Of a DNA stretch of 64,000 bases, positions 52,631-61,824 are shown piece after piece. The notes under the pieces were generated by a model. That model did no database searches and was not told the DNA's origin. It was given only the letters and a program-made list of their open reading frames with translations. Numbering within the stretch: the first letter of the stretch is position 1; each line of letters starts with the position of its first letter. The stretch is from assembly GCF_008824185.1 (NCBI RefSeq), contig NZ_CP044426.1, forward strand, positions 620,001 through 684,000. Reading direction: 5' to 3'. The translations under genes were made by a program, and so were the position numbers. This DNA is from Paracoccus pantotrophus (lineage in GTDB: Bacteria; Pseudomonadota; Alphaproteobacteria; Rhodobacterales; Rhodobacteraceae).

Positions 52631-53446
52631 TCAGAGCCGATGCACGCGCGGGTCGTGATCGGCAGGCCCGCCCGGATCGGGGCCCTCCATCGGGTCGTGC
52701 AGCAGCGGGTCGTCGCGCAGATCCGGCATTCGTGCGTCGTGGTGGACATTGGCGGTGATGTCATCGGCGCGGTCGGCCTGTGCGCCTTGTCGGCGCTGCG
52801 ACGGGCCGCGCCGCTGCGGCGCCGGCTTGCGGTCGATGATGCTGCGCATGATCGTCGCGGCATCGCCGAATTCCTGCATGATGGTGCTGGCCTGGCCCGC
52901 GACCGAGCGGAAGCCGGTCACGGCGGCGGTCAGTGCCTGCATCACGTTCTCGACGCCGCTGGTCAGGCTGGCGGTATTGGCCTCGACCTCTTGCAGCAGG
53001 CTTTGCCGCGGCGGGCGGCGCTGGCCCTGCGGGACATGCCGGGCGGCGGCCTTTGCCTTGGGCCGACGGTCTGGCTCGGGGCGTGCCTGGCGTTCCATCG
53101 GGCCGGATCCGGGCCGCCGGTCGGCGTCGGGCCTGCGCGGCCGGCCGGGGTCATCTCCCGCAATGAGGTCGATCATATGCCGCGCCGCGATCACCGTGCC
53201 GGCGGTCAGGGCGGCCGCCGCCAGGCCGGTGCCGCCCCAGACCAGCCATTTCGCCCCGCGCGAGGGGCGCGGCCATGGATGGCTGCCATCGGGAGAGACA
53301 TCGCCATGCGGCGGGATGCGGCGCGATTCCGCCGGGCCCGGCGGGCGGCGATGGCCCTCGGGGACCGGGCGGGGGCCGAAGCGGGTCTGGCTGGTCTCGT
53401 CGGCCGGGGTACGGGTGATGGGCGGCTGGTCGTCCTGGTGGTGCAT
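52631..53446 (-). CDS. Hypothetical membrane-anchored protein
   Basis: 271 aa from ATG 53446. Pro/Arg-rich N terminus, one transmembrane segment WLVWGGTGLAAAALTAGTVI (about residues 70-90), another low-complexity stretch, a phasin-like amphipathic helix (TASLTSGVENVMQALTAAV) and a charged C-terminus. Follows rplI on the same strand after a terminator. Function not recognised. Confidence 0.6.
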   Translation of the reverse strand: MHHQDDQPPITRTPADETSQTRFGPRPVPEGHRRPPGPAESRRIPPHGDVSPDGSHPWPRPSRGAKWLVWGGTGLAAAALTAGTVIAARHMIDLIAGDDPGRPRRPDADRRPGSGPMERQARPEPDRRPKAKAAARHVPQGQRRPPRQSLLQEVEANTASLTSGVENVMQALTAAVTGFRSVAGQASTIMQEFGDAATIMRSIIDRKPAPQRRGPSQRRQGAQADRADDITANVHHDARMPDLRDDPLLHDPMEGPDPGGPADHDPRVHRL

Positions 53447-53554
53447 GCCGGCAAATCCTCTGGCGAAGGGCGCTTTGCGGCTCAACCCCGCAGCCCGGCG
53501 AATGTTCCGCCGAACCCGAGACGCGGGCAAGGGGTGCTGCCATGCGGGCATGAA

Positions 53555-53580
53555 AAAACGCGCCGGTTGCGGCGCGTTTT
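53555..53580. terminator. Bidirectional-looking terminator after rplI
   Basis: AAAACGCGCC (53555-53564) with GGCGCGTTTT (53571-53580), loop GGTTGC. Confidence 0.85.
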
Positions 53581-53602
53581 CCCTGTTCCGACAAAGGCGC
53601 GA

Positions 53603-54187
53603 TCAGTTCGCGGCTTCGTCCTCGTCGCGGCCGGCCGAGCCGATGTCGTCGAACAGCTCGGCGATCTCGAATTCGGCGGCGGCTTCCTCTTCGGCGGCCA
53701 GTTCCTGGATCGACTTGCCCGAGGCCTGCAGTTCGGCTTCTTCGGCCGAGCGGGCGACGTTCAGCTTGATCGTCACATCGACTTCCGGGTGCAGGTGCAC
53801 GCGGACCTCGTGCAGGCCCAGATCCTTGATCGGGGCGGTCAGCACGACCTGGCGGCGCTCGATCGCGAAACCTTCGGCATTGGCGACATCGGCGGCGTCA
53901 CGCGGGGTGACCGAGCCGTAGAGCGCGCCGGCATCCGAGGCGGAGCGGATGATGACGAAGGTCTGGCCGTCGAGCTTCGCGGCGATCTTTTCGGCTTCGG
54001 CGCGGCTCTCGTCGTTGCGGGCGGCGAGTTCGGCCTTGCGGGCTTCGAAGGCCTGGATATTGGCGTCCGAGGCGCGCAGCGCCTTGCCCTGCGGCAGAAG
54101 GTAGTTGCGCGCGAAACCGTCCTTGACCTTCACGACTTCGCCCATCTGGCCCAGCTTGGCCACGCGTTCCAGCAGGATGACTTGCAT
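53603..54187 (-). CDS. rplI: 50S ribosomal protein L9
   Basis: 194 aa beginning MQVILLERVAKLGQMGEVVKV, with the GFARNYLLPQGKAL core. The C-terminal acidic tail (about residues 150-194) is longer than in E. coli, a common alphaproteobacterial trait. Last gene of rpsF-rpsR-rplI. Confidence 0.97.
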   Translation of the reverse strand: MQVILLERVAKLGQMGEVVKVKDGFARNYLLPQGKALRASDANIQAFEARKAELAARNDESRAEAEKIAAKLDGQTFVIIRSASDAGALYGSVTPRDAADVANAEGFAIERRQVVLTAPIKDLGLHEVRVHLHPEVDVTIKLNVARSAEEAELQASGKSIQELAAEEEAAAEFEIAELFDDIGSAGRDEDEAAN

Positions 54188-54199
54188 GATCGTCTCTCC

Positions 54200-54427
54200 T
54201 TACTTCACGGCATAGGGCAGCAGGGCGAGGAAGCGGGCGCGCTTGATAGCGCGCGCCAGTTCGCGCTGCTTCTTGGCCGAGACGGCGGTGATGCGCGAGG
54301 GCACGATCTTGCCGCGTTCCGAGATGTAACGCTGGAGCAGGCGCGTGTCCTTGTAGTCGATGGCGGGGGCGTTGTCGCCCGAGAAGGGGCAGACTTTCCG
54401 GCGGCGGAAGAAGGGCTTGTTGGCCAT
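54200..54427 (-). CDS. rpsR: 30S ribosomal protein S18
   Basis: 75 aa, starts MANKPFFRRRKVCPFSG and contains IDYKDTRLLQRYISERGKI; 12 bases before rplI. Confidence 0.97.
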   Translation of the reverse strand: MANKPFFRRRKVCPFSGDNAPAIDYKDTRLLQRYISERGKIVPSRITAVSAKKQRELARAIKRARFLALLPYAVK

Positions 54428-54445
54428 GATCCTGGTTCCTTTCCC

Positions 54446-54841
54446 TTAGTTCCGGTCGTCGCGGTCGCGCCGCTCGCGGCGTTCGCCGCGGTCGCTGCGA
54501 TCACCGCGCTCGCGCTCGTCGCGCTTCTGCATCTGGACCGAGGGGCCTTCCTTGTGCGCGTCCACGCGGACGGTCAGCACACGCATGACGTCGTCATGCA
54601 GGCGGGCCAGGCGCTCCATCTCCTGCACGGCGGCCGAGGGCGCGTCCGAACGCAGGAAGGCGTAATGGCCCTTGCGGTTCTTGTTGATCTTGTAGGCGAG
54701 GGTGCGCACACCCCAGTATTCGTTGTCCACGACCTTGCCGCCATTGTCGGCGATCACGGTCGAGAAATGTTCGATCAGCCCCTCGGCCTGCGCGTTCGAC
54801 AGGTCCTGGCGGGCGATCAGCACATGCTCGTAAAGCGGCAT
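54446..54841 (-). CDS. rpsF: 30S ribosomal protein S6
   Basis: 131 aa from ATG 54841 (a longer frame to 54955 is unsupported). MPLYEHVLIARQDLSNAQAE opening, with GVRTLAYKINKNRKGHY; the C-terminal ~35 residues are a highly charged R/D/E tail. Heads the ribosomal operon. Confidence 0.97.
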   Translation of the reverse strand: MPLYEHVLIARQDLSNAQAEGLIEHFSTVIADNGGKVVDNEYWGVRTLAYKINKNRKGHYAFLRSDAPSAAVQEMERLARLHDDVMRVLTVRVDAHKEGPSVQMQKRDERERGDRSDRGERRERRDRDDRN

Positions 54842-55129
54842 GTCTGCACCTTTCTTGGGGGCGCGCTTCAACGGCGGGACAGCCCTTCCGCGCCCCGCCA
54901 CGAGAGGCTGCGCCGGTTTCGCATTTGCGGAAGGATGCGGCCTTATAGCGATCATGCCGGGGAATGCAAGGAAAAAGGCCGGGAAATCCCGGAAAGTCGC
55001 CCCTGCGGCGATACTGTTTCCGCGCTGCGGCGAAACACGAAATTGTCAGGGGTTTTGTCGGAAACCCTTGTTGATGCTGGGGCATTTTCTGGCAGAACCG
55101 TGCATGACATTTTCAATCCGGAGACCAGA

Positions 55130-55711
55130 ATGAAACCCATCCTTGCCCCCGTCGCCGCGATCACCCTGCTTGGCGCCACCGCCGCCATGGCCGAGCCCGT
55201 GGTCTATGATTTCGACCCCTCGCACAGCCAGGTCGTCTTTGAATACAATCACATGGGCTTTTCGACCAGCACCGGCATCATCAACGGCATCACCGGCAAG
55301 CTGACGCTGGATGCCGAGAACCCGGCCAATTCCAGCGTCGAGGCGACCATCCCGCTGTCGGGGCTGCGCACCGTGTCCGAGGAGCTGGACAAGCACCTGT
55401 TCGGGCCGGATTTCTTCAACACCGATGCCAGCGGCGCGGTCGCGACCTTCAAGTCGACCAATGTGGCGCCGGACGATGACGACGAGGCCAAGGTCACGGG
55501 CGATCTGACGCTGAACGGCGTGACCAAGCAGGTGGTCCTGGATGTCGACCTGAACCTGCTTGCCGCCCATCCGATGACCGGCAAGCAGGCCGTCGGCTTC
55601 GATGCCGAGACCGAGATCAGGCGTTCCGAGTTCAACCTGGGCAAGTTCGCCCCGGCGGTCGAGGACGAGGTCGAGATCAAGATCACCGTCGAGGCTGTCA
55701 AGGCCGAGTGA
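55130..55711 (+). CDS. yceI: YceI family periplasmic protein
   Basis: 193 aa from ATG 55130, with a signal peptide (cleavage after ATAAMA, residue ~21). Lipocalin-like YceI domain: YDFDPSHSQVVFEYNHMGFS, FFNTDASGAVATFKST and GDLTLNGVTKQVVLDVDL. Family members bind isoprenoid-like lipids. A very long open frame from 52448 runs into it and is an artefact. Confidence 0.93.
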   Translation: MKPILAPVAAITLLGATAAMAEPVVYDFDPSHSQVVFEYNHMGFSTSTGIINGITGKLTLDAENPANSSVEATIPLSGLRTVSEELDKHLFGPDFFNTDASGAVATFKSTNVAPDDDDEAKVTGDLTLNGVTKQVVLDVDLNLLAAHPMTGKQAVGFDAETEIRRSEFNLGKFAPAVEDEVEIKITVEAVKAE

Positions 55712-55734
55712 TCCACCGGCCGGACCGCAAGCAG

Positions 55735-55760
55735 AAGGGGCCCCGCGAAGGGCCCCTTTT
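55735..55760. terminator. Shared terminator of yceI and the peroxidase gene
   Basis: AAGGGGCCC (55735-55743) and GGGCCCCTT (55750-55758) then TT; usable in both directions between convergent genes. Confidence 0.8.
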
Positions 55761-55780
55761 CGTTTCTCGCCTTGCCCGGC

Positions 55781-56860
55781 TTACATCGGCGTGGGCAGCG
55801 GCGTCGTCTCGGTGCGCACCGGCAGGATCGGATGGTCGATCACCGGCTGCTCGCCGGTCAGCGTGCCCAGGAAGGCGGTGATGTCTTCGGCCTGCTGGTC
55901 GGTCAGCTCGGTGCCGATCTGGGCCGAGGACATGATCTTGACCGCTTCCGCCAGTTCCCAGACCACGCCCGAGTGGAAATAGGGAGCGGTCAGCGCGACG
56001 TTGCGCAGCGGCGCGGCGCGGAAGACATACTCGTCGTCGGTGGTCCGCGTCACCTCGAAGCGGCCGGTGTCGCCCGCCGGCAGCACCTCGGCGCCGGGCT
56101 TGGCGATCAGGCCGAAGGGGTGATAATCCTGCCCGCCGAAGTTCACGCCATAGTGGCAGGCGGTGCAGCCGGTTTCCATGAAGGCCTGCAGCCCGCGCTT
56201 TTCCTGGTCGGTCATCGCCGCATCGTCGCCGGCAAGGAAGCGGTCAAAGGCGCTGTTCGGCGTGATCAGCGTGGCCTCGAACTGCTCGATCGCGGCGGCG
56301 AAATTGTCGAAGGTCACCGGGTCCGCTTCTTCGGGGAAGGCGGCCTTGAAGGCTTCGACATATTCCGGCATCGAGTTGATGGTCTTGACCACCTGGTCGG
56401 GGGTGTTGCTCATCTCGACCCCGGCCTGGACCGGGCCCTTGGCCTGTTCGGCCAGGTCGGCGGCGCGGCCGTCCCAGAATTGCGCGGCGTTGAAGATCGC
56501 GTTCAGCATGGTGGGGGCGTTGCGCGGCCCCTTCTGCCAGCCGTGCCCGATCGAGGTCGGAAGGCCGTCCACCCCGCCCAAGCCGACGTTGTGGCAGGTC
56601 TGGCACGAGATCAGCCCCGAACTGGACATGCGCGGGTCGAAGAACAGCACCTTGCCCAGTTCGATCTTCTCGGCGGTCAGCGGAACGCCCTCGGGATTGT
56701 CCTCGGTCTGCTTGATGGCGGTCATCTTTCCGGGAATCGCCTCGAACACCCCCTTGGCTTCCTCGCGCAGGGCGCCGTTGTCGATGGCTTCAGTCTGCGC
56801 CATGACCGGCAGAGCGGACAGGGCAAGACTCGTCGCTGTCAGAAAGGGGACGAGTTTCAC
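55781..56860 (-). CDS. Di-haem cytochrome c peroxidase (MauG/CcpA family)
   Basis: 359 aa from GTG 56860, preceded by AAAGGAGG. Signal peptide ends near LPVMAQ. Two CxxCH haem sites: SCQTCHNVGLGG and CTACHYGVNFGG. Reduces periplasmic hydrogen peroxide with electrons from cytochrome c or a cupredoxin, as characterised in Paracoccus. Full length after processing. Confidence 0.92.
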   Translation of the reverse strand: MKLVPFLTATSLALSALPVMAQTEAIDNGALREEAKGVFEAIPGKMTAIKQTEDNPEGVPLTAEKIELGKVLFFDPRMSSSGLISCQTCHNVGLGGVDGLPTSIGHGWQKGPRNAPTMLNAIFNAAQFWDGRAADLAEQAKGPVQAGVEMSNTPDQVVKTINSMPEYVEAFKAAFPEEADPVTFDNFAAAIEQFEATLITPNSAFDRFLAGDDAAMTDQEKRGLQAFMETGCTACHYGVNFGGQDYHPFGLIAKPGAEVLPAGDTGRFEVTRTTDDEYVFRAAPLRNVALTAPYFHSGVVWELAEAVKIMSSAQIGTELTDQQAEDITAFLGTLTGEQPVIDHPILPVRTETTPLPTPM

Positions 56861-56994
56861 GTTGGGCCTCCTTTGGCTTGGTGGGCGCGTTTGGCGATAC
56901 CCTGCACCACGGCGGCCGGCCTTGCTTTGATCTGGGTCAGATGCCCGCAAGGTTCCGCCTTGTCGGCCCGCGGTTCAACGGCTAATTGCATCAA

Positions 56995-58050
56995 ATGCTG
57001 CCGGAAGACCGCCTTGCCCAGATCGTCGCGCGTTTCGAATATCTCGAGGCGCGGCTGCATGCCGGGCCCGCGGCCGAGGAAATCGCCGCGATCAGCCGCG
57101 AATATGCCGAGCTGAAGCCGGTGGTGGCGCAGATCGCCGAATGGCGCGCCGCGCAGGCCGGCCTGCGCGAGGCCGAGGCCCTGCTGGTCGATCCCGAGAT
57201 GCGCGAACTGGCGCAGGACGAACTGTCGCGCCTGCGCGCCGCGCTGCCCGAGCTGGAACATGCGCTGCGCATCGCGCTGTTGCCGCGCGACGCCGCCGAT
57301 GCCCGCCCGGCCATCCTGGAGATCCGCCCCGGCACCGGCGGCGAGGAGGCGGCGCTGTTCGCCGGCGACCTGCTGGCCATGTATCGCCGCTTTGCCGAAT
57401 CGCAGGGCTGGCAGTTCCAGATGCTCGAACTGGCCGAATCCGACCTGGGCGGCGTGCGCGAGGCGGTGGCGCGGATCGAGGGCGAGGGCGTCTTCGCCAA
57501 GCTGAAATACGAATCGGGCGTCCACCGCGTCCAGCGCGTCCCCGAGACGGAATCGGGCGGGCGCATCCATACCAGCGCCGCCACCGTGGCCGTGCTGCCC
57601 GAGGCCGAGGCGGTGGATATCGACATTCCCGCCAGCGATATCCGCATCGACACCATGCGCGCCAGCGGCGCTGGTGGCCAGCATGTCAACACCACCGATT
57701 CGGCAGTGCGCATCACCCATCTGCCGACCGGCATCGTGGTGACCAGTTCGGAAAAGTCCCAGCACCAGAACCGCGCCAATGCCATGGCCGTGCTGCGGGC
57801 GCGGCTTTACGACATGGAGCGGTCGCGCGCCGATGCCGAGCGCGCCGCGGACCGCAAGAGCCAGGTCGGCTCGGGCGACCGCTCGGAACGCATCCGCACC
57901 TACAACTTCCCGCAGGGCCGGATGACCGACCATCGCATCGGCCTGACGCTCTATGCGCTCGACCGCATCATGCAAGGCGAGATCGGCGAGATCGTGGCGG
58001 CGCTGACCGCGCATGACCAGGCCGCGCGCCTGGCCGCGCAGGGCGAGTGA
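56995..58050 (+). CDS. prfA: Peptide chain release factor 1
   Basis: 351 aa from ATG 56995; an upstream TTG is in frame. GGQ motif in RASGAGGQHVNTTDSAVRI and the RF-1 domain FPQGRMTDHRIGLTLY. Releases peptides at UAA/UAG. Followed 4 bases later by prmC, its methyltransferase, the usual pairing. Confidence 0.96.
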   Translation: MLPEDRLAQIVARFEYLEARLHAGPAAEEIAAISREYAELKPVVAQIAEWRAAQAGLREAEALLVDPEMRELAQDELSRLRAALPELEHALRIALLPRDAADARPAILEIRPGTGGEEAALFAGDLLAMYRRFAESQGWQFQMLELAESDLGGVREAVARIEGEGVFAKLKYESGVHRVQRVPETESGGRIHTSAATVAVLPEAEAVDIDIPASDIRIDTMRASGAGGQHVNTTDSAVRITHLPTGIVVTSSEKSQHQNRANAMAVLRARLYDMERSRADAERAADRKSQVGSGDRSERIRTYNFPQGRMTDHRIGLTLYALDRIMQGEIGEIVAALTAHDQAARLAAQGE

Positions 58051-58054
58051 TTCC

Positions 58055-58882
58055 GTGACCGGGGCCGAGGCCCTGCGGCAAGGCGCCGCTCGACTCGCCC
58101 AGGCCGGGGTGCCCGGTGCGGCCGAGGATGCCCGGCTGCTTCTGGCCCATGCCCTGGACCTGCCGCGCCACCAGTTGACCGGCGTGCTGGCCGCGCCGCT
58201 GCCGCCCGAGGCGCTGCGACGTTTCGACGCATCCCTGGCCGCCCGCGCCGCGCGCCAGCCGGTCAGCCAGATCCTTGGCCGCCGCGCCTTCTGGAAGCAC
58301 GAGTTCCGTGTCACCCGCGATACGCTCGACCCCCGCCCTGAAACCGAAACCCTGGTCGAGGCGGCGCTGGCCGCGCCCTTCGCCTCGGTGCTGGACCTGG
58401 GCACCGGGACCGGGGCGATCCTGATCTCGCTTCTGGCCGAACGGCCGGGCACGCGCGGGCTTGGCACCGACATTTCGCCGGCCGCTCTTGCCGTGGCGCG
58501 GGAAAATGCCAAGGTCATGGGGGTTTGCGCGGATTTTCTCGAATCCGACTGGTTTGCCTCGGTCACGGGGCAATTCGACCTGATCGTCTCCAACCCGCCC
58601 TATATCGCGCTTGCGGAAATGGCGCAGCTTACGCCCGAGGTGCGGGAATGGGAGCCGCAGCAGGCGCTGACCGACGGGGCGGACGGGCTTTCCGCCTATC
58701 GCGCCATCGCCGCCGGGGCGCCCGCGCATCTGGCGCCCGGCGGCCGGCTGATGGTCGAGATCGGTCCCACGCAGGGCGCGGCCGTGGCGGCGCTGATGCG
58801 TGCAGCCGGGCTGGCCGAGCCCCGCATCCTGCCCGACCTGGACGGGCGCGACCGGGTCGTCGCCGCCCGAAAGCCGCTTTGA
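58055..58882 (+). CDS. prmC: Release factor glutamine N5-methyltransferase
   Basis: 275 aa from GTG 58055 (an ATG at 58013 lies inside prfA). SAM-binding VLDLGTGTGAILISLLAE and the catalytic NPPY in LIVSNPPYIALAEM. Methylates the GGQ glutamine of release factors. Confidence 0.94.
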   Translation: MTGAEALRQGAARLAQAGVPGAAEDARLLLAHALDLPRHQLTGVLAAPLPPEALRRFDASLAARAARQPVSQILGRRAFWKHEFRVTRDTLDPRPETETLVEAALAAPFASVLDLGTGTGAILISLLAERPGTRGLGTDISPAALAVARENAKVMGVCADFLESDWFASVTGQFDLIVSNPPYIALAEMAQLTPEVREWEPQQALTDGADGLSAYRAIAAGAPAHLAPGGRLMVEIGPTQGAAVAALMRAAGLAEPRILPDLDGRDRVVAARKPL

Positions 58883-59129
58883 TCCGGCAAGGTTCCGCGC
58901 CTTTCGCGGGTTTTGACGAAATTTTCGCTTGTAAGCGGCGCTGCGGCGTGTTTATTCGCAATTGTGACGGGGGCGCGCCGCCCACGCACGGGTCAGTCAT
59001 ACTCAGATAACCCAGCCTTTCACTGGTGACGCGGGAGCCGGAGCAAACGCCGCACCTGCGCTGACACCCGCCTTAGGAATGACCCCAACCTCAGCCGGCC
59101 CTTGCCGGACATAAACTGACAACAAGCTG

Positions 59130-59938
59130 ATGAGATCATCCAAATCCCGTTCGCGTAACAAGTCGAACCGACAGCGTTCGCTGGGCAATATCGTCAACCG
59201 CGTCTTCGATTCCTCGGGCCCCGAGGGCAAGGTGCGCGGCACGCCCCAGCAGATCATCGAGAAATACCTCACGCTCGCCCGCGACGCCCAGCTTTCCAAC
59301 GACCGGGTGGCCGAGCAGAGCTTTCTTCAACACGCAGAACATTACACCCGCATGCTGGGCGAGGCGCAGCGCGAGCAGGCCGAACGCCAGGGCCACCAGC
59401 AGCAGGGGCGCGACGACGATGCCCAGGATGGCAACACCTCGGCCGCGTCCGAGAACGGCAATGGCCAGAACGGTCATCACGGCCACCGCCAGGATCGTCA
59501 GGATCGCCACGACCGGCGCGAGGACCGCCGCGACGAGCGTCGCGACGACCGCCGCGAGGAACGCCAGCAGCCCGCCCCCGCATGGAAGCCCGCGCGGAAG
59601 AGCGCGCCCAGCCGGCTGCCGCGCCCATCGATTCCGGGCTGCCGCCGGTGATCACCGCGGACGAGGATGCCGCCGGCCCGGTCGAGACCCCGGAAAGCGC
59701 CGCGACCTCTGCCGATGTGCCGGCCGAGCCCGCCGTGGCCCCGGAAGCCTCTGCCGCGATCTCGGCCGAGCCCGCCGCTGCCGAATCGGCCCCGCGCCGC
59801 CGCAGCCGCAGCACGACCGCAGCGCCGCGCAGCCGCAAGAAACCGTCCGAAGACGGCGGCAAGGCTCCCGCCGCGAAATCCTCGGGCCGCGGCACCAAGG
59901 CGGCGAAGACCCAGCCCGAAAGCGCCTCGGGCGAATGA
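59130..59938 (+). pseudogene. DUF4167 protein, apparently frameshifted
   Basis: The N-terminal half (59130 to ~59575) has the DUF4167 opening MRSSKSRSRNKSNRQRSLGN and KVRGTPQQIIEKYLTLARDA. The second half continues in the -1 frame (from about 59575 to 59938) with DSGLPPVITADEDAAGPVET and a basic PRRRSRS tail typical of the same protein. The shift lies in the C-rich run around 59571-59581, consistent with one missing base. It may be a real deletion or a sequencing error. Charged, disordered, possibly RNA-binding. Confidence 0.7.
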
Positions 59939-59941
59939 GGC

Positions 59942-60790
59942 TCAGCGCGGTGCGGCGGCCAGGCCCCGCGCCAGCGCGCAGAACTGCTCCAGCCCGATCT
60001 CTTCCGCGCGGGCGGTGGGGGCGATGCCGGCTTGGATCAGCAGCGATTCGATCTCCGGGTGCAGGCCCTTCAACGAGGCGCGCAGCATCTTGCGGCGCTG
60101 GTTGAACCCGGCCGCCACCACCCGGTTCAGCACTGCCGGATCGGCCGGATAGCGCGGCTCGGGCAGGGCGGTCAGGTGGACGACCGCCGAATGCACCTTG
60201 GGCGCCGGGACAAATGCCTCGGGCGGCAGGGCCATTACGATCCGCGCCTCGGTCCGCCATTGCGCCAGCACGGCCAGGCGGCCGTAAGCCTTGCCGCCCG
60301 GCTGCGCCACGATGCGCTCGGCCACCTCTTTCTGGAACATCAGCGTCAGCGACTGCCAGAAGGGCGGCCATGCGGCCGGCGTCAGCCAGCGGATCAGCAA
60401 CTCGGTGCCGACATTATAGGGAAGGTTCGCGACGATGCGGATCGGCGGGGACAGATGCGCCAGCGGATCGACCTCCAGCGCATCGCCATGGATCACCTCC
60501 AGCCGGCCGGGATAGGCGGCGGCGATCTCGGCCAGGGCGGGCAGGGCGCGGGCGTCCTTCTCGATCGCCAGCACATGCCGCGCACCCTCCGCCAGCAGCC
60601 CGCGGGTCAGGCCGCCCGGACCGGGCCCCACCTCGATCACGTCACAGCCCGTCAGGTCGCCGGCCGTCCGCGCGATCTTGGCGGTCAGGTTCAGATCCAG
60701 CAGGAAATTCTGCCCCAGCTGCTTCTTCGCCCGCAGATCGTGGCGCGCGATCACCTCGCGCAGCGGCGGCAGCCCGTCGATGGCGCTCAT
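59942..60790 (-). CDS. rsmA: 16S rRNA dimethyladenosine transferase (KsgA)
   Basis: 282 aa. LRAKKQLGQNFLLD, SAM motif VIEVGPGPGGLTRGL, and catalytic NLPYNVGTELL. Dimethylates A1518/A1519 of 16S rRNA. Its start overlaps the pdxA stop (60787-60790), part of lptD-surA-pdxA-rsmA. Confidence 0.96.
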   Translation of the reverse strand: MSAIDGLPPLREVIARHDLRAKKQLGQNFLLDLNLTAKIARTAGDLTGCDVIEVGPGPGGLTRGLLAEGARHVLAIEKDARALPALAEIAAAYPGRLEVIHGDALEVDPLAHLSPPIRIVANLPYNVGTELLIRWLTPAAWPPFWQSLTLMFQKEVAERIVAQPGGKAYGRLAVLAQWRTEARIVMALPPEAFVPAPKVHSAVVHLTALPEPRYPADPAVLNRVVAAGFNQRRKMLRASLKGLHPEIESLLIQAGIAPTARAEEIGLEQFCALARGLAAAPR

Positions 60791-61755
60791 CGCCGGCCCG
60801 CCATCTCATGCGCCATGCGCAGCGCCGCGATGACGCTTTGCGCATCGGCGATCCCTTGGCCGGCGATGTCGAAGGCGGTGCCGTGATCGGGCGAGGTGCG
60901 CACGAAGGGCAGGCCCAGCGTCACGTTCACGCCCCCGGCGAAATCCAGCGTCTTGATCGGGATCAGCGCCTGGTCGTGATAGGCGCACAGCGCCGCGTCG
61001 TAACGCGCCCGTGCCGCCGGATGGAACATGGTATCGGCCGGCAGCGGCCCGCGCAGGTCGAAGCCTTCGCGGCGCAGCCGCTCGATCAGCGGTGCCATCC
61101 AGCGCGCCTCCTCGTCGCCCATGACGCCGTTCTCACCGGCATGCGGGTTAAGCCCGGCGATGGCCAACCGCGGCCGGGCCAGGCCGAAATCGCGCCGCAT
61201 CGCGGCATCGGTGATGCGGATCGCCTGCTCCAGCCGCAGGGGCGTCAGGGCCAGCGGCACCTCGGACAGCGGGATGTGGATGGTCACCGGCACCACCCGG
61301 CAGGGCGGCTCGACCGTGGTCGAGGCCAGCATCATCACCACCGGCACGTCGCCGGCCAGATGCGCCAGATATTCGGTATGGCCGGGAAAGCCGAAGCCGG
61401 CCCCGCGCTTCAGCGCCTCCTTGTTGATCGGCAGGGTGCAGATGCCGCCCGCCGCGCCCGACAGGGCCAGGTCGACGGCGCGGGCGATGACCTCGACCAC
61501 CGCGGGCGCATTGGCGGGATCGGGCCGGCCCGGCACCGCCGGCGCCGGGAAATCATGCCGCAGCACTGCCAGCAGGCCCTCGGGCACCGACTCGCCCGGA
61601 GCTGCGACCTCGGCCCAGGGGGTTCCTTCGGGGAGATGCCGCGGATCGCCCAGGAACACGAAGGGCACGCCCGAGGCCAGCGCCTTGGGCGCCAGCTCCG
61701 GCCCGACGCCCGCCGGCTCGCCGCAGGTCAGGATGATGGGACGGGCTTCAGTCAT
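60787..61755 (-). CDS. pdxA: 4-hydroxythreonine-4-phosphate dehydrogenase
   Basis: 322 aa. Metal/substrate motifs FPGHTEYLAHLAGD, GLNPHAGENGVMGDEE and AYHDQALIPIKTLDF. Pyridoxal phosphate synthesis (DXP-dependent route). Its ribosome-binding region coincides with the end of the third copy of the 22-nt motif. Confidence 0.96.
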   Translation of the reverse strand: MTEARPIILTCGEPAGVGPELAPKALASGVPFVFLGDPRHLPEGTPWAEVAAPGESVPEGLLAVLRHDFPAPAVPGRPDPANAPAVVEVIARAVDLALSGAAGGICTLPINKEALKRGAGFGFPGHTEYLAHLAGDVPVVMMLASTTVEPPCRVVPVTIHIPLSEVPLALTPLRLEQAIRITDAAMRRDFGLARPRLAIAGLNPHAGENGVMGDEEARWMAPLIERLRREGFDLRGPLPADTMFHPAARARYDAALCAYHDQALIPIKTLDFAGGVNVTLGLPFVRTSPDHGTAFDIAGQGIADAQSVIAALRMAHEMAGRR

Positions 61756-61777
61756 CTTCTCCGTTTCCCAAATACCC
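61756..61777 (-). repeat. 22-nt intergenic motif, copy 3
   Basis: Minus strand: GGGTATTTGGGAAACGGAG then AAG, immediately before the pdxA ATG, so its GGAG serves as ribosome site. Two mismatches to copy 1. A strong G+C hairpin lies just upstream (about 61788-61809). Confidence 0.7.
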
Positions 61778-61824
61778 TCTGGGGGTCCGGGGGGCGAAGC
61801 GCCCCCGGTGGCGGGGCCGGGGGC

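Noticed and set aside
52448..55129. Very long + strand open frame running from after tig into yceI
   Set aside because: It is antisense to rplI, rpsR and rpsF, has repetitive composition typical of a high-GC shadow frame, and only its final part from 55130 has a signal peptide and YceI motifs.
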